DNA from: Bacillota bacterium
GTDB lineage: Bacteria; Bacillota; Bacilli; Paenibacillales; UBA4045
NCBI GenBank assembly: GCA_023441055.1
Contig: JAEZQY010000067.1
Location: 124,001 to 188,000 of the forward strand
Direction of reading: 5' to 3'
Length of the DNA stretch: 64,000 nucleotides
In this document: one piece after another, positions 51,367 to 61,164 of the stretch
How positions within the stretch are numbered: the stretch's first letter is position 1
Layout: every line of letters starts with the position of its first letter
Notes under the pieces: generated by a model
Seen by the model: only the letters and a program-made list of their open reading frames with translations
Databases searched by the model: none
What the model was told of the DNA's origin: nothing
Made by a program: the position numbers and the translations under genes

Positions 51367-53250
51367 TTACACCATGATCTTGCAGATACTGTTCGTGAAC
51401 GAAACCGGATCCTGAACGGGCAATCCCTCGATCAACAGCGCTTGATTATACAAGAGCTCCGTATACAGCGCGAGCTTCTCCTGATCAGTGCCTTGAGCAG
51501 CCTTCAGCGACTTGAACACATCATGCCCAACATTGATCTCCAGCACCTTGTCCGCCTTCACGTCCTGGCTGCCAGGCATAGCCTTCAAGATCTTCTCCAT
51601 CTCGATGGATAATTCACCCTCGGCTGTTAAGCAGACCGGATGGGATCTCAGCCGCTTGGAAGCCTTGACCGCCTTGACCTTGTCGCCGAGAATGGTCTTC
51701 ATCGCTTCGAATAGCTCCTTGTTCTCGCTCTCCTCAGCCTCTGACGGCTTATCCTTCTCGTCCGCCTCGATGCCCAGATCCCCGCTGGACACGGACTTGA
51801 ACTCCTTATCCTTATAACTGCGAATCATCTGCAGCGCGAATTCATCAATATCATCCGTTAAGTAGAGAATTTCATAGCCCTTATCGAGTACGAGCTCCGA
51901 CTGCGGCAGCTTCTCTAGCCGATCCACCGATTCCCCAGCCGCGTAATAGATGTACTTCTGATCCTCAGGCATAGCCGTCACATACTCATCCAGCGTGACC
52001 TGCTTCTTCTCACGGGACGAGGTGAACAGCAAGAGATCCTGCAGCGTGTCCTTGTTCATACCGTAATCGCTGTATACGCCGAACTTCAACTGCCTGCCGA
52101 ACGCTTCATAGAACTTCTCGTACTGCTCGCGCTCATCCTTCAGCATGCTCTGAAGCTGGCTCTTAATCTTGCTATTAATGTTCTTCGCGATCAGCTTCAA
52201 CTGACGATCATGCTGCAGCAATTCGCGAGAGATATTCAGCGACAGATCCTCGGAATCGACCATCCCCTTCACGAAGCTGAAGTAGTCCGGCAAGAGGTCT
52301 GCGCACTTGTCCATAATCAGTACACCATTGGAGTATAGCTCCAATCCCTTCTCATACTCCTTCGAATAATAATCGAACGGAGTCTTCTCGGGAATATATA
52401 GAATCGCGCGATACACGACAGCGCCATCTGCGCTAATATGCAGATGCTTGAGCGGCTTGTCGAAGCCATACCGCTTCTCCTCATAGAAATTCACATAATC
52501 CTCATCTGTGAGCTCATTCTTATTCTTGCGCCAGATTGGGACCATGCTATTGATAACTTGCTCCTCTTTGTATTCCTCCAGCTCGCCCTCTTCGCCGCCT
52601 TCCTTCGGACGCTGACCCTGCACATCCATCTTGATCGGGTAGCGAATGAAGTCGGAGTACTTCTTAACAATCGCCTTCAGTCGGTATTCCTGCAGATACT
52701 CATCGTACTGCTCATCCTCGGTGTTCTCCTTAATCTTCAGGATGATATCCGTACCAACCGTTTCCTTCTCACCGGCCGTAATCGAATAGCCATCAGCTCC
52801 GGCGGACTTCCATACATAAGCCTCGTCGCTGCCGATCGCCCGGCTAATGACGGTTACCGTATCCGCAACCATGAATGCCGAATAGAAGCCAACCCCGAAT
52901 TGACCAATAATCGTATGTCCATCCTGAGCCTCATTCTCATTCTTGAATGCCAGAGAACCGCTCTTCGCGATAATGCCCAGATTGCTCTCCAGATCTTCCT
53001 TGGACATCCCGATTCCGGTATCAGAGATCGTCAGTGTGCGATTCTCTTTATCTGCGGTAATCTTAACGAAGTAATCCTCTTTATTGAACACAATTTGATC
53101 ATCTGTCAGAGCCTTATAATACATCTTATCAATTGCATCGCTCGCATTCGATATGAGCTCTCTTAGGAAGATCTCCTTCTGGGTGTAGATCGAATTGATC
53201 ATCATCTCCAAGAGTCGCTTGGATTCTGCCTTGAACTGTTTCTTCGCCAT
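51367..53250 (-). CDS. htpG: Hsp90-type chaperone HtpG
   Basis: The 627-aa protein has the GHKL ATPase domain ([51 protein letters not shown]), middle domain ([14 protein letters not shown]) and C-terminal dimer domain. It is a cytoplasmic ATP-dependent chaperone. The ATG at 53250 gives the family N-terminus [17 protein letters not shown]; an in-frame ATG at 53298 lies within the CIRCE element. A strong promoter and CIRCE upstream indicate heat-shock control by HrcA. Confidence 0.95.
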   Translation of the reverse strand: MAKKQFKAESKRLLEMMINSIYTQKEIFLRELISNASDAIDKMYYKALTDDQIVFNKEDYFVKITADKENRTLTISDTGIGMSKEDLESNLGIIAKSGSLAFKNENEAQDGHTIIGQFGVGFYSAFMVADTVTVISRAIGSDEAYVWKSAGADGYSITAGEKETVGTDIILKIKENTEDEQYDEYLQEYRLKAIVKKYSDFIRYPIKMDVQGQRPKEGGEEGELEEYKEEQVINSMVPIWRKNKNELTDEDYVNFYEEKRYGFDKPLKHLHISADGAVVYRAILYIPEKTPFDYYSKEYEKGLELYSNGVLIMDKCADLLPDYFSFVKGMVDSEDLSLNISRELLQHDRQLKLIAKNINSKIKSQLQSMLKDEREQYEKFYEAFGRQLKFGVYSDYGMNKDTLQDLLLFTSSREKKQVTLDEYVTAMPEDQKYIYYAAGESVDRLEKLPQSELVLDKGYEILYLTDDIDEFALQMIRSYKDKEFKSVSSGDLGIEADEKDKPSEAEESENKELFEAMKTILGDKVKAVKASKRLRSHPVCLTAEGELSIEMEKILKAMPGSQDVKADKVLEINVGHDVFKSLKAAQGTDQEKLALYTELLYNQALLIEGLPVQDPVSFTNSICKIMV

Positions 53251-53281
53251 CTTTGAATGAAACTCCCTTCCGATATCTGAT

Positions 53282-53308
53282 TTAGCACTCATCAGCACAG
53301 AGCGCTAA
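53282..53308. promoter_or_regulatory. CIRCE operator (HrcA site) of htpG
   Basis: TTAGCACTC, 9 nt, GAGCGCTAA matches the CIRCE consensus (TTAGCACTC-N9-GAGTGCTAA) at 17 of 18 arm positions. It lies just downstream of the htpG -10 box. Confidence 0.9.
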
Positions 53309-53315
53309 TATCTCT

Positions 53316-53344
53316 ATTAAACACAACCTATTTTTCAATGTCAA
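53316..53344 (-). promoter_or_regulatory. Sigma-A promoter of htpG
   Basis: On the minus strand TTGACA (53339-53344), 17 nt and TTTAAT (53316-53321). The predicted transcript start falls at the edge of the CIRCE element. Confidence 0.8.
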
Positions 53345-53406
53345 TTCCAAGCAGGAATTCATAGCGCAAGCTAGAACTTGTTCCTGACAGAGAGGCGGCA
53401 GCGATT

Positions 53407-54465
53407 ATGGATGCATATGTCTTGACCAATACGGAAATCATAAAGCTCAGACACTATATTGAGCTGAAGTATCAGCAGCCGACATCCCGGAAGCGCGCAT
53501 CTATACTTGCCAATGCCGTGCATCGCATTGTCGAATCTCGTCTGCCTGACTTCCCTCCTGAGGTGAAGAGGCAGATTCGCAGTGAGCTGCTGCTGACTCA
53601 TAGCGATTCGTTGACCATTCAAGTCGATGATGTCTTGCAGCATTGCCTATCTCTTGATCTGAACAAGGAGGAACTTCTATTGCCCCTAGTTTCATGGGTG
53701 AGCAAGCAATCCGAGGACCCTCTCCCCGAGGAGCAGGTACGCGACTCGATCGTTCGCGCCTATCGACAGTCGAGTTCCGTCATACGTCTTCAAGCAATAG
53801 AACTGGAAGTCAAGCAAGCACAACGTACGCCCCCACTTCAACGCAAGTACATCCTGGCCGCCATGGCGCTTACGGCTGTGCTTCTATTTACAATGCTTGT
53901 CTTTATGAATCGATCAACCGACACACAGGTGCTTCCGCCAGCACCAATGGCAGATGCGCATGATCCTGTTATAGCGCTTACCCCTGCCCCTCCCGCTCCG
54001 GCTCCAGCAGATGGCATGCCTGAGCAGCTCCGATATACGTCGGTAGACACAGAGCGGCTGCGGGACTATCTGCACCGTAAAAATTCCATCCTATCGGAAG
54101 AGACCTATATGAACGCGATTATTCGAGCAGGTGAGGAATTCGATGTGCATCCCCTGCTCTTATTCGCAATAACTGGACAGGAGCAATCCCTCGTCCCTAG
54201 AAGCCACAAGACCGCGAGCGCGATCGTTAATAATCCGTTTAATGTGTATGGCAGCTGGGAGCGTTACAACACGACCATCGATGAATCATCCAAGATTGCA
54301 GCGAAGACGGTGGCGAATGTGAGCAGCCGTCGCCCTGCTGAGATGCATCCGATTAAGTGGCTTAACGAAACATATGCCGAGGACCCCAATTGGTGGACAG
54401 GTGTCACCTGGTTCTTCGATACCATGCTTCGCGAAGTGGCCGATGATACCTTTGAGTGGGAGTAA
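53407..54465 (+). CDS. Membrane-anchored glucosaminidase-like protein with an N-terminal cytoplasmic domain
   Basis: The 352-aa protein has a helical N-terminal region of about 145 residues with no signal peptide, one membrane helix (residues 148-167), a Pro/Ala-rich linker (LTPAPPAPAPADGMP, about 175-205), and an outside domain resembling peptidoglycan glucosaminidases (FDVHPLLLFAITGQEQSL with candidate catalytic E259, then NPFNVYG and WLNETYAEDPNW). The inside part matches nothing I recognise. The shape, a cytoplasmic domain joined through the membrane to a wall-facing domain, also fits a sensor. The start ATG has only a weak GAGAGG site. It is divergent from htpG. Confidence 0.7.
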   Translation: MDAYVLTNTEIIKLRHYIELKYQQPTSRKRASILANAVHRIVESRLPDFPPEVKRQIRSELLLTHSDSLTIQVDDVLQHCLSLDLNKEELLLPLVSWVSKQSEDPLPEEQVRDSIVRAYRQSSSVIRLQAIELEVKQAQRTPPLQRKYILAAMALTAVLLFTMLVFMNRSTDTQVLPPAPMADAHDPVIALTPAPPAPAPADGMPEQLRYTSVDTERLRDYLHRKNSILSEETYMNAIIRAGEEFDVHPLLLFAITGQEQSLVPRSHKTASAIVNNPFNVYGSWERYNTTIDESSKIAAKTVANVSSRRPAEMHPIKWLNETYAEDPNWWTGVTWFFDTMLREVADDTFEWE

Positions 54466-54555
54466 AAATTGATCATGTCGAAATAGAGGATATTATGTCG
54501 AACATATAGAATACCTACTCCAAACGACATCATGAACCGTTCGGAGGAGATAGGT

Positions 54556-56295
54556 ATGGTTATTCTGAACAAAATCAATGTTGCAAAGTCGATTCGCCCG
54601 CTTTCTAAGTCCAGTCTGTCCCAGAATGCAAATCTGGCGCAAAAGCTTTATTTTCAACAAATTCATCAGTCCGATGTAGATAACGTGCGCAAGTTGAGCC
54701 GGATTATGGCTATACATGCCCACAGTATTACGGAACGCCATTATGAAGTGCTCCGGCAATTGCCTGAATTGCAACGAATCATTGATGATCACAGCACATT
54801 AGACAGACTGAAGAAGACTTTCTTAACTTATCTTGACTCCATCCCCAGCGCCAAGTTTGACGATGACTACGTGAACACGCGAATTCGTATCGGTCAAATT
54901 CACAGTCATATCAACCTGCAGCCTGAATGGTTTATAGGCGGTTTTACCCGCATCTACGAGTGGCTCGTGCCCGCTATCATGAATGAGTTCGGGAATCGTT
55001 CAGAAGCCGCTGCCGTCCTCGTGTCGCTCAACCGCATGCTGACAATCGATGCTCAGCTCGTACTTGAGGCCTATCAGATTGCACATGAGTATCAATTTAT
55101 TGAAACCAATAGCAGTATCATTGAGTCGATCATTCAGATGGATCAAATAAAACCACTGCTTGACACTGTCAACCAGTCTATGGATGAAGCGACCAACGTA
55201 AGCGCAGCAACTGAGCAATTGACAGCCTCTATCGAAGAGGTCGCCAATCACGCCGTTCAGGTTGCACATCGTACCGATGAGATGATCAGAGAGACCAGCG
55301 CTAGCCAGCGCATGATTACTGAAGCGCTGAATGACTTCCTCGAGACAGCTCGGCAATTCAGCTCGGTGCGTAATCAGTTCGAGGAGCTCCGTCAGGCAAT
55401 CGAGCATGTCACTGAGGTCGCCAGCTTCATCCGAGAGGTAGCAGACCAGACGAATCTGCTCAGCCTTAATGCCGCAATCGAGGCAGCGAGGGCAGGTGAG
55501 GAGGGGCGCGGCTTCGCAATAGTAGCCAGCGAGGTTCGAAAGCTTGCTGAGCAGACGAGGAGCTCGGCTGACAATATCGCCAGTATGATCCAGCATGTCC
55601 ATCAGACAGCCGAACAGGTTGGGAATCAGACAGAGCAGATGGGAGACCTCATCAAATCACGTGTCGAGAACACACAGGAAGCCATTACACGCCTGAATCG
55701 AATTATTGATCAAGTATCTGAAATCGGTGATTCTACTTCTAATATTGCAGCAATTGTAGAGCAACAGGCCGCCGCCACGGATGATATCTCATCGAGGTCT
55801 GTCGCAATGATGCATCATCAAGAGCAGGTTCAGCAGCACGCCAACGCGACAGGTCGTGATTTGTATGAGATCAGTAAGAAGGTGAACGAGCTTCGCTTGA
55901 GCGGAATTCAGAACATAGCTTTAAGCGAAAAGCATATCCTCCGTGTCGTAAAGACGGATCATCTGCTCTGGCGCTGGTGGGTTTATAATAGTATTCTTGG
56001 CTACCATACGATGAATGTAGATGAGTTAGGCGATCATCATATGTGCCGCCTCGGAAAGTGGTATGATTCGAAGCAAGCCGATGACCAGATCAAGGATCGT
56101 TCCTCCTACCGTGGCATTGATGAGCCGCACTCGCAAATTCATCAGCTCGCCAAGGAGGCTGCCAACCTCATGGCATCCCATGCACATGAACAATTAGATG
56201 ATCTCCTAATTTCGATGGAGCAAGCCTCTTCTCAGGTAGTTGCGCATCTGGATCAGCTCCAGCAAGAGCTATTCGGCAATCTAGTAAGACGCTAA
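54556..56295 (+). CDS. hemAT: HemAT-type globin-coupled chemoreceptor with C-terminal CZB domain
   Basis: The 579-aa soluble protein has an N-terminal sensor globin (residues 25-180; proximal His H116 in [15 protein letters not shown]), a methyl-accepting signalling domain (about 215-470, hairpin [38 protein letters not shown]) and a C-terminal CZB-like domain ([39 protein letters not shown]) with the expected His-His-Cys-His zinc ligands. HemAT binds oxygen at heme and drives aerotaxis through CheA. The ATG at 54556 follows GGAGG by 8 nt; an earlier ATG at 54532 has none. It is a single gene; no che genes are nearby. Confidence 0.87.
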   Translation: MVILNKINVAKSIRPLSKSSLSQNANLAQKLYFQQIHQSDVDNVRKLSRIMAIHAHSITERHYEVLRQLPELQRIIDDHSTLDRLKKTFLTYLDSIPSAKFDDDYVNTRIRIGQIHSHINLQPEWFIGGFTRIYEWLVPAIMNEFGNRSEAAAVLVSLNRMLTIDAQLVLEAYQIAHEYQFIETNSSIIESIIQMDQIKPLLDTVNQSMDEATNVSAATEQLTASIEEVANHAVQVAHRTDEMIRETSASQRMITEALNDFLETARQFSSVRNQFEELRQAIEHVTEVASFIREVADQTNLLSLNAAIEAARAGEEGRGFAIVASEVRKLAEQTRSSADNIASMIQHVHQTAEQVGNQTEQMGDLIKSRVENTQEAITRLNRIIDQVSEIGDSTSNIAAIVEQQAAATDDISSRSVAMMHHQEQVQQHANATGRDLYEISKKVNELRLSGIQNIALSEKHILRVVKTDHLLWRWWVYNSILGYHTMNVDELGDHHMCRLGKWYDSKQADDQIKDRSSYRGIDEPHSQIHQLAKEAANLMASHAHEQLDDLLISMEQASSQVVAHLDQLQQELFGNLVRR

Positions 56296-56405
56296 TACTC
56301 ACCAGATAAACGGCTCAGCCGTCCTGCTTCGCAGGGTGTTTCCGTTTAGCGTCGATATATAAGCTCCTTTAAGTAAAAAACTTATAAAGTCTTATATATT
56401 AACTA

Positions 56406-56448
56406 AAGGCACTCCTAAGCGATCAATACTGATCCTCTGGAGTGCCTT
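56406..56448. terminator. Bidirectional terminator between hemAT and the lipoprotein gene
   Basis: AAGGCACTCC (56406-56415) pairs with GGAGTGCCTT (56439-56448); an inner GATCA/TGATC stem extends it. A smaller hairpin with a TTCG loop lies at about 56311-56352. Confidence 0.65.
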
Positions 56449-56475
56449 ATTCTCTTGCTTGTTATTCCTTGCTCG

Positions 56476-57486
56476 TTATTCCAACACCCCTGCGGTCGTC
56501 TTCTCCTGGAAGGTCTCCACCTCTTCGGTCTGCTTACCGTCATTACGTTCAACAACATCTAGGAATTCCTGCATCGTCTGCAGGTACTCACTGTCCTGGG
56601 TGCCGCCTTCTAGCGCCTTCAGATACGCTTCCTTCACCTCTGGAACGATCGTCTTATCCCCATAGGCGAATAATGGAGCATTATCGATGCCACGGAAGGA
56701 GATATACTTGTAGCCGTTGAATAGGTTCCGCATATCGTCCTTCTTCACCGAGTCCGGATGGTCTCGCAGGAACTTCTCCATCGAACGCGAACGCTCCACC
56801 ACCTCAGACCACGTGATGATCAGACCCGCATCCTTGACGGATGGCTTATTCGACTCAAGCGCCATAATATCAATATAGGCCTTCATGTCATCGGTCGTAT
56901 GCGATTGGAATACACGATAACGCTCGTAATCAATAACAGGGAAGAAGGAGCCTTCCGCCGTCTCTACCTTATAACCCGCAGCTTCAGTATCCAGTAGAAG
57001 CTCCTTCAGTGCCTCATCCTCTACATCATTCGCGCTGGGCAATTCGAAGTCTTCGGATGCATATAGATCCATCAGCTTCTCCTGGACGCCCTCTTCCGTG
57101 TAGAAGCGTTCCTCCAACACCAGCGATTGGGCTTGCTGGGCCTTCTCGAGCTCCGCCAGCATCGTTGTCAAGCGCTCGGCCTTCACTTGTGTATAATGTT
57201 CATTCAGGTAATCCAGCATCTCTGCGCTGCTCGCGCCAGAAGCAATCAGGTTGTCATATCCGCTCGCAATAGCTGTGTCATCTACATCTGCAGCATCATT
57301 CGAATCAGCAGGCTCCCCTTCGCCTTCACCCTTGTTCTCGTTCTCACGCTCATTGTTATTCTCGCTGACATCCTGATCTCCGCCGACAGGCTTCTTATCC
57401 TTATCATCCTTGTCCGCGCAACCAGCTGCGATTACTGCGCAGAGCAGGATCGCCAGCGCGAACCCTAGCCACTTTTTCACCTTCAT
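56476..57486 (-). CDS. Lipoprotein of unknown function
   Basis: The 336-aa protein has a lipoprotein signal (lipobox IAAGC, cysteine near residue 23), then about 55 hydrophilic residues rich in Asp, Glu, Asn and Lys (DKDDKDKKPVGGDQD), and an alpha-helical, charged body of about 250 residues. I recognise no domain. AGGAGG lies 8 nt before the ATG. It follows the yesN-type gene on the same strand after 95 bp but appears to have its own leader with a hairpin, so membership of that operon is doubtful. Confidence 0.65.
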   Translation of the reverse strand: MKVKKWLGFALAILLCAVIAAGCADKDDKDKKPVGGDQDVSENNNERENENKGEGEGEPADSNDAADVDDTAIASGYDNLIASGASSAEMLDYLNEHYTQVKAERLTTMLAELEKAQQAQSLVLEERFYTEEGVQEKLMDLYASEDFELPSANDVEDEALKELLLDTEAAGYKVETAEGSFFPVIDYERYRVFQSHTTDDMKAYIDIMALESNKPSVKDAGLIITWSEVVERSRSMEKFLRDHPDSVKKDDMRNLFNGYKYISFRGIDNAPLFAYGDKTIVPEVKEAYLKALEGGTQDSEYLQTMQEFLDVVERNDGKQTEEVETFQEKTTAGVLE

Positions 57487-57512
57487 CTCTTCACGCCTCC
57501 TAATCCTATTAT

Positions 57513-57555
57513 GTCCACTTTATGTTGGTTCTTTCACGAACCTTTCTATGTGGAC
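57513..57555. repeat. Inverted repeat upstream of the lipoprotein gene
   Basis: GTCCAC (57513-57518) pairs with GTGGAC (57550-57555), and inside it GGTTC pairs with GAACC around a 6-nt loop. It may end the yesN-type transcript or act as an operator for the lipoprotein gene. Confidence 0.45.
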
Positions 57556-57581
57556 TACATTTCTGACGAGGCGCCTTCCCT

Positions 57582-59210
57582 TTATGTTGCAGTTGATGAA
57601 TTCTTCCGATATTGATTCGGCGACACACCAGCCGCCTTCTTGAACACCTTGCTGAAGTACTTGTCGTCCTGATAGCCGACCATCTCGGAGATCTGCGCAA
57701 TCCGCAATTGCGGATTGCGCAGTAGCACCTTCGCGCGATCCATGCGGATACGCTCAATGTATTCCGAGATATTCTCCCCCATCTCCTGCTTGAACCTGCG
57801 CGAGATATATTCGCGGCTGAGGCTGCAGCGCTCCGCGATGTCCTGCAGCGACAGCTCCTCGGCGTAATGCTCGTCTATATAGGCCGCAATCTCTCGGATG
57901 ACCGAAGTCTTCGATTGCTGGTCAGACAGCAATTGCGCCAGAGCCAGCATCTGCCGGGTGAAGTCCTCCTGCCACAGCGGCAGGGACAAGCTCCCCTCGT
58001 CATCGACCGGTGCGATGAACGTGCCAGGCTCTCTGGCGGACAGCGGCTCCGATTCCTGATGGAGCCGCTGCTCGCCGCTCAGACAGCGGGCGCGGAAGAC
58101 AGTGAATTCATGCTGCCACAATTCCAGCTGCTCAATCGTAATGCGCTCAAGCCGCCGCACCTCATCGAACCATACCGCGACCGACGCGCTAATCTGCTCG
58201 GGCCGGCCGCTCAGCAGCGCCATCCGAATATCTTCTTGATGCCTGGCGAAGTTCAGCGCCGTCATGCTGCCGCCGGACTTCTCCGCGAATATATGAATGC
58301 GATTCCCGCGATGCAGCAAATTCCGCTGCCGAAGGGCGGCAGCCGCTTCCTGATACGTCTGCGGCAGCCCAGCCGGGAATTCGGTCGCCGAGCCAATCCC
58401 GAAGTCGAAGCGAACGCCGAACGTCTTATAGATGCCCTCATTTATGCTGCGGATCAGCACGGGCAAGTCCTCGGTCTTGCGCCAAGCCACAATCACCAAC
58501 TCCTGCCATCGGCTCCAGTTGCGATACGCGTATCCCGTTCGGTACTGTCTCAGAAATTCATTCGCGATATTCGCCAGAGAATAGCTGAGCAGATCCAGGT
58601 TGGACGCGAACTTATCCTTGATGCGCTGCTGCATTGTCTCCAAGCTCAGAATGGCGATCCGCATACGCGGCGTTCCGGCCTCGATGGCGAACTCCATCTC
58701 CAGCTCATCGGCGAAGGAGGCATAAATCCCCGGCTCCTCCACGAGCGTCGAGAATACCTTGTCCCAGTAGATCGGCTTAATCTGGTTCAGCTTCATGCTC
58801 TGATCCTGCGATCTGTTGCGCATCAGCTCCTCCGAACGCCGCGCCACAACCGCCTTGCGCAGCGCCTCATTCAGCTGCCCCTCGTCGATCGGCTTCAGAA
58901 TATAGTCCATGCCGCCGTACTTGATCGTATGCCGCACATACCCGAAGTCATCATGTCCGCTGATCACGATCGTCTTGCTGCCCGGGGCATGCTCCTGTAC
59001 CCATTCCAGCAGCGCCGCCCCGTTCATAACGGGCATCAGCATATCCGTGAAGATAATATCCGGCTGCTCGGATGCGATTAGGCCAATCGCGGTCTGCCCC
59101 TCCGGCGCCTCCAGAATCTCCTCAATGCCGAAGCTCTCCCAATCGACCAGCATTCGAATCGCTTCACGCACATGCCGCTCGTCATCCACGATCAGAACCT
59201 TCATCCTCAT
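57582..59210 (-). CDS. YesN-type response regulator with AraC HTH domain
   Basis: The 542-aa protein has a receiver domain with D56 (IIFTDMLMPVMNG), a middle region of about 350 residues and a C-terminal AraC double helix-turn-helix (LSLQDIAERCSLSREYISRRFKQEM, IAQISEMVGYQDDKYFSKVFKKAAG). GGAAGGGG precedes the ATG, which lies inside the 3' end of the kinase gene (29-bp overlap). It should activate the divergent importer at 61.2-64 kb. Confidence 0.9.
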   Translation of the reverse strand: MRMKVLIVDDERHVREAIRMLVDWESFGIEEILEAPEGQTAIGLIASEQPDIIFTDMLMPVMNGAALLEWVQEHAPGSKTIVISGHDDFGYVRHTIKYGGMDYILKPIDEGQLNEALRKAVVARRSEELMRNRSQDQSMKLNQIKPIYWDKVFSTLVEEPGIYASFADELEMEFAIEAGTPRMRIAILSLETMQQRIKDKFASNLDLLSYSLANIANEFLRQYRTGYAYRNWSRWQELVIVAWRKTEDLPVLIRSINEGIYKTFGVRFDFGIGSATEFPAGLPQTYQEAAAALRQRNLLHRGNRIHIFAEKSGGSMTALNFARHQEDIRMALLSGRPEQISASVAVWFDEVRRLERITIEQLELWQHEFTVFRARCLSGEQRLHQESEPLSAREPGTFIAPVDDEGSLSLPLWQEDFTRQMLALAQLLSDQQSKTSVIREIAAYIDEHYAEELSLQDIAERCSLSREYISRRFKQEMGENISEYIERIRMDRAKVLLRNPQLRIAQISEMVGYQDDKYFSKVFKKAAGVSPNQYRKNSSTAT

Positions 59211-61002
59211 TCAGCGCCCCTTCCTCCAGCATAATCATGATGTTCACCTTGAGCCCCTGCGGGTCTCTGGCTTCCAGACCAATCCGTGCATACCCGTCAA
59301 AATAAAGCAGCAATCGTGACTGGACGTTGAACAATCCGATGCTCCCCGCGCCTGTTCCCTCCTCCCACGCGTGCGGCAGATCCAGCCTGGCCTGAATCTC
59401 GTCCAGTTCCTCCGGCTCCATTCCGGCGCCGTTATCCGCCACGCTGATCAGCAATTGATTCGCGTCCATCCGCCTGGCGGCGATCCAGATCTCGCCGATA
59501 TTATTCTGCTTCACAAAGCCGTGCTTGAAGCAGTTCTCGACGAGGGGCTGCACCGTCATCCGCGGCACCTTGATCCACCTGGTCTCCTCCTCGATATCCA
59601 GATGGAATTGCAGCTTCTCGTCGAATCGCTGGGCCTGCAGATCAAGATAAGCCTTCACATAATCAATCTCGGCCGATAAGGGGACCAGCGTCTCATTCGT
59701 ATTCATCTGATAGCGCATCATCTTCCCGAGCGACGCGATAAGCGAATAGATCTTCTTCTCCTTATTCTGCAGCGCCAGCGTGCCGATCGATTGCAGCGCG
59801 TTGTTCATGAAGTGCGGGTTCACCTGCGCCTGCAGCGCCTTCAATTGATTCGTCTTGTTCGCGATCTCCAGCTTGTACTCCTTATTAATTAATTGATCCA
59901 GCCGCTCCATCATTTGATGGAAGCGTCGGGATAATATGCCGATCTCATCCGCTCGATACGTATCCGGCTTGGCATCGAGCTGTCCGGATTCAATGCGATT
60001 GATCGTCTGAATGAGCCGCTTGATCGGCAAGGTAAAGTGGAACGAGATGTAGAGAATGGCGATCACGGCAATAATCAGGAAGAAGGTGACGATCAGGCTG
60101 TTAATCAGCGTCAGCTGCCGGGCATTCTGATACAAGTGCTCGTAAGGAATTCGCTTCACGAGCGTCCACTCCGCGAACGGCGTGGTGATGTCGCGGTAGA
60201 GATGAATACCGTCGAAGACAGCATCGCGATATTCCAGATCGCCGAATTCAGCGTCGGCCGCCAGAATCTCATCCAGCCATGGGACACTCCCGCCATCCAG
60301 CTGCTCGGAAGCATAGATCATCCCTCCGCTGTGATCGATCAGGTACAGCTCCTCCGCCTCTTCAGCATAGAGCATCCGGCTGATCTCCCGAATGATATCG
60401 AGTTTGATATCGATTGACAGTGTGCCGAGCACTTCGTCCGTGGGTTGGTTTAGTATTTTGCGATGGATGGTGATGACTTGCTCTTGCTGCTCGAATGTAA
60501 ATTTATTGACGCCGTAAGTGTGGCTCAGATGGGCCGGCTGCATATATACGTCTCTGTCCGCGCCGAAGTCCGGTATATAGGTAGCGCCCGGCGCACTGCG
60601 TCTTAAGTTGTATGCGAACCGATAAGAGGTGCTCGACTTATCCATATAGATGTGAATCTGCTTGGCCTCGGCCAGTGAATTCACCATATACTGCAGACTG
60701 ACATACAGATCCTGTTCGTCCGCGAAGTCCAGCTCGCTCCTCTCGATAAGGCGGTACAGGCTCTTCTCATTCCGAATGTCCTGATAGAGAAGCAGCGAGG
60801 TCTGATTGATCCGATTTAGATAGTTCTGCATATTGGTCGCGCCCTGATAGAGGAGCGTGGTGTTGTCCTGAATCGAGGAGGTCTTCACGGTCTCCTTGGT
60901 ATATTGATAGGTCACCAGAATGGAGATGGAGATCGGAATAACGATTGCGAACAACAGGAATACGATCAGCTTGCCCCGCAGGCTGCCGCGAATGACCCTC
61001 AT
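59182..61002 (-). CDS. YesM-type sensor histidine kinase
   Basis: The 606-aa protein has membrane helices near residues 12-32 and 295-318 around an extracellular sensor, a HAMP segment (LPIKRLIQTINRIESGQ), the His_kinase domain (QAQVNPHFMNNALQSIGTLA) and an ATP-binding domain (PLVENCFKHGF, DNGAGM). GAGGAGAGCGAAG precedes the ATG. It is co-transcribed with the regulator gene. Confidence 0.9.
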   Translation of the reverse strand: MRVIRGSLRGKLIVFLLFAIVIPISISILVTYQYTKETVKTSSIQDNTTLLYQGATNMQNYLNRINQTSLLLYQDIRNEKSLYRLIERSELDFADEQDLYVSLQYMVNSLAEAKQIHIYMDKSSTSYRFAYNLRRSAPGATYIPDFGADRDVYMQPAHLSHTYGVNKFTFEQQEQVITIHRKILNQPTDEVLGTLSIDIKLDIIREISRMLYAEEAEELYLIDHSGGMIYASEQLDGGSVPWLDEILAADAEFGDLEYRDAVFDGIHLYRDITTPFAEWTLVKRIPYEHLYQNARQLTLINSLIVTFFLIIAVIAILYISFHFTLPIKRLIQTINRIESGQLDAKPDTYRADEIGILSRRFHQMMERLDQLINKEYKLEIANKTNQLKALQAQVNPHFMNNALQSIGTLALQNKEKKIYSLIASLGKMMRYQMNTNETLVPLSAEIDYVKAYLDLQAQRFDEKLQFHLDIEEETRWIKVPRMTVQPLVENCFKHGFVKQNNIGEIWIAARRMDANQLLISVADNGAGMEPEELDEIQARLDLPHAWEEGTGAGSIGLFNVQSRLLLYFDGYARIGLEARDPQGLKVNIMIMLEEGALNEDEGSDRG

Positions 61003-61116
61003 CCACTTCGCTCTCCTCTCTTATGAACTTGAAGTTGGTAATAGTGTAGCAGGCCATATCAATAAATTCCACCTTATTCATCATCATCGTCTGTGTTCGA
61101 TGCCGGGGAAGATTCC

Positions 61117-61122
61117 TATAAT
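61117..61122 (+). promoter_or_regulatory. -10 box of the third importer operon
   Basis: TATAAT lies 43 nt before the permease start. The -35 region (TGTTCG at 17-nt spacing) is poor, consistent with dependence on an activator such as the divergent YesN-type protein. Confidence 0.4.
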
Positions 61123-61164
61123 GAAGTCATAACTTATTGGATTGACTCTGGAGGTGTATGCAAC

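Noticed and set aside
57867..59081. 404-codon open frame on the plus strand
   Set aside because: It is antisense to the YesN-type gene, has many Arg, Gln and His residues, lacks domains, and the minus-strand frame is clearly the real gene.
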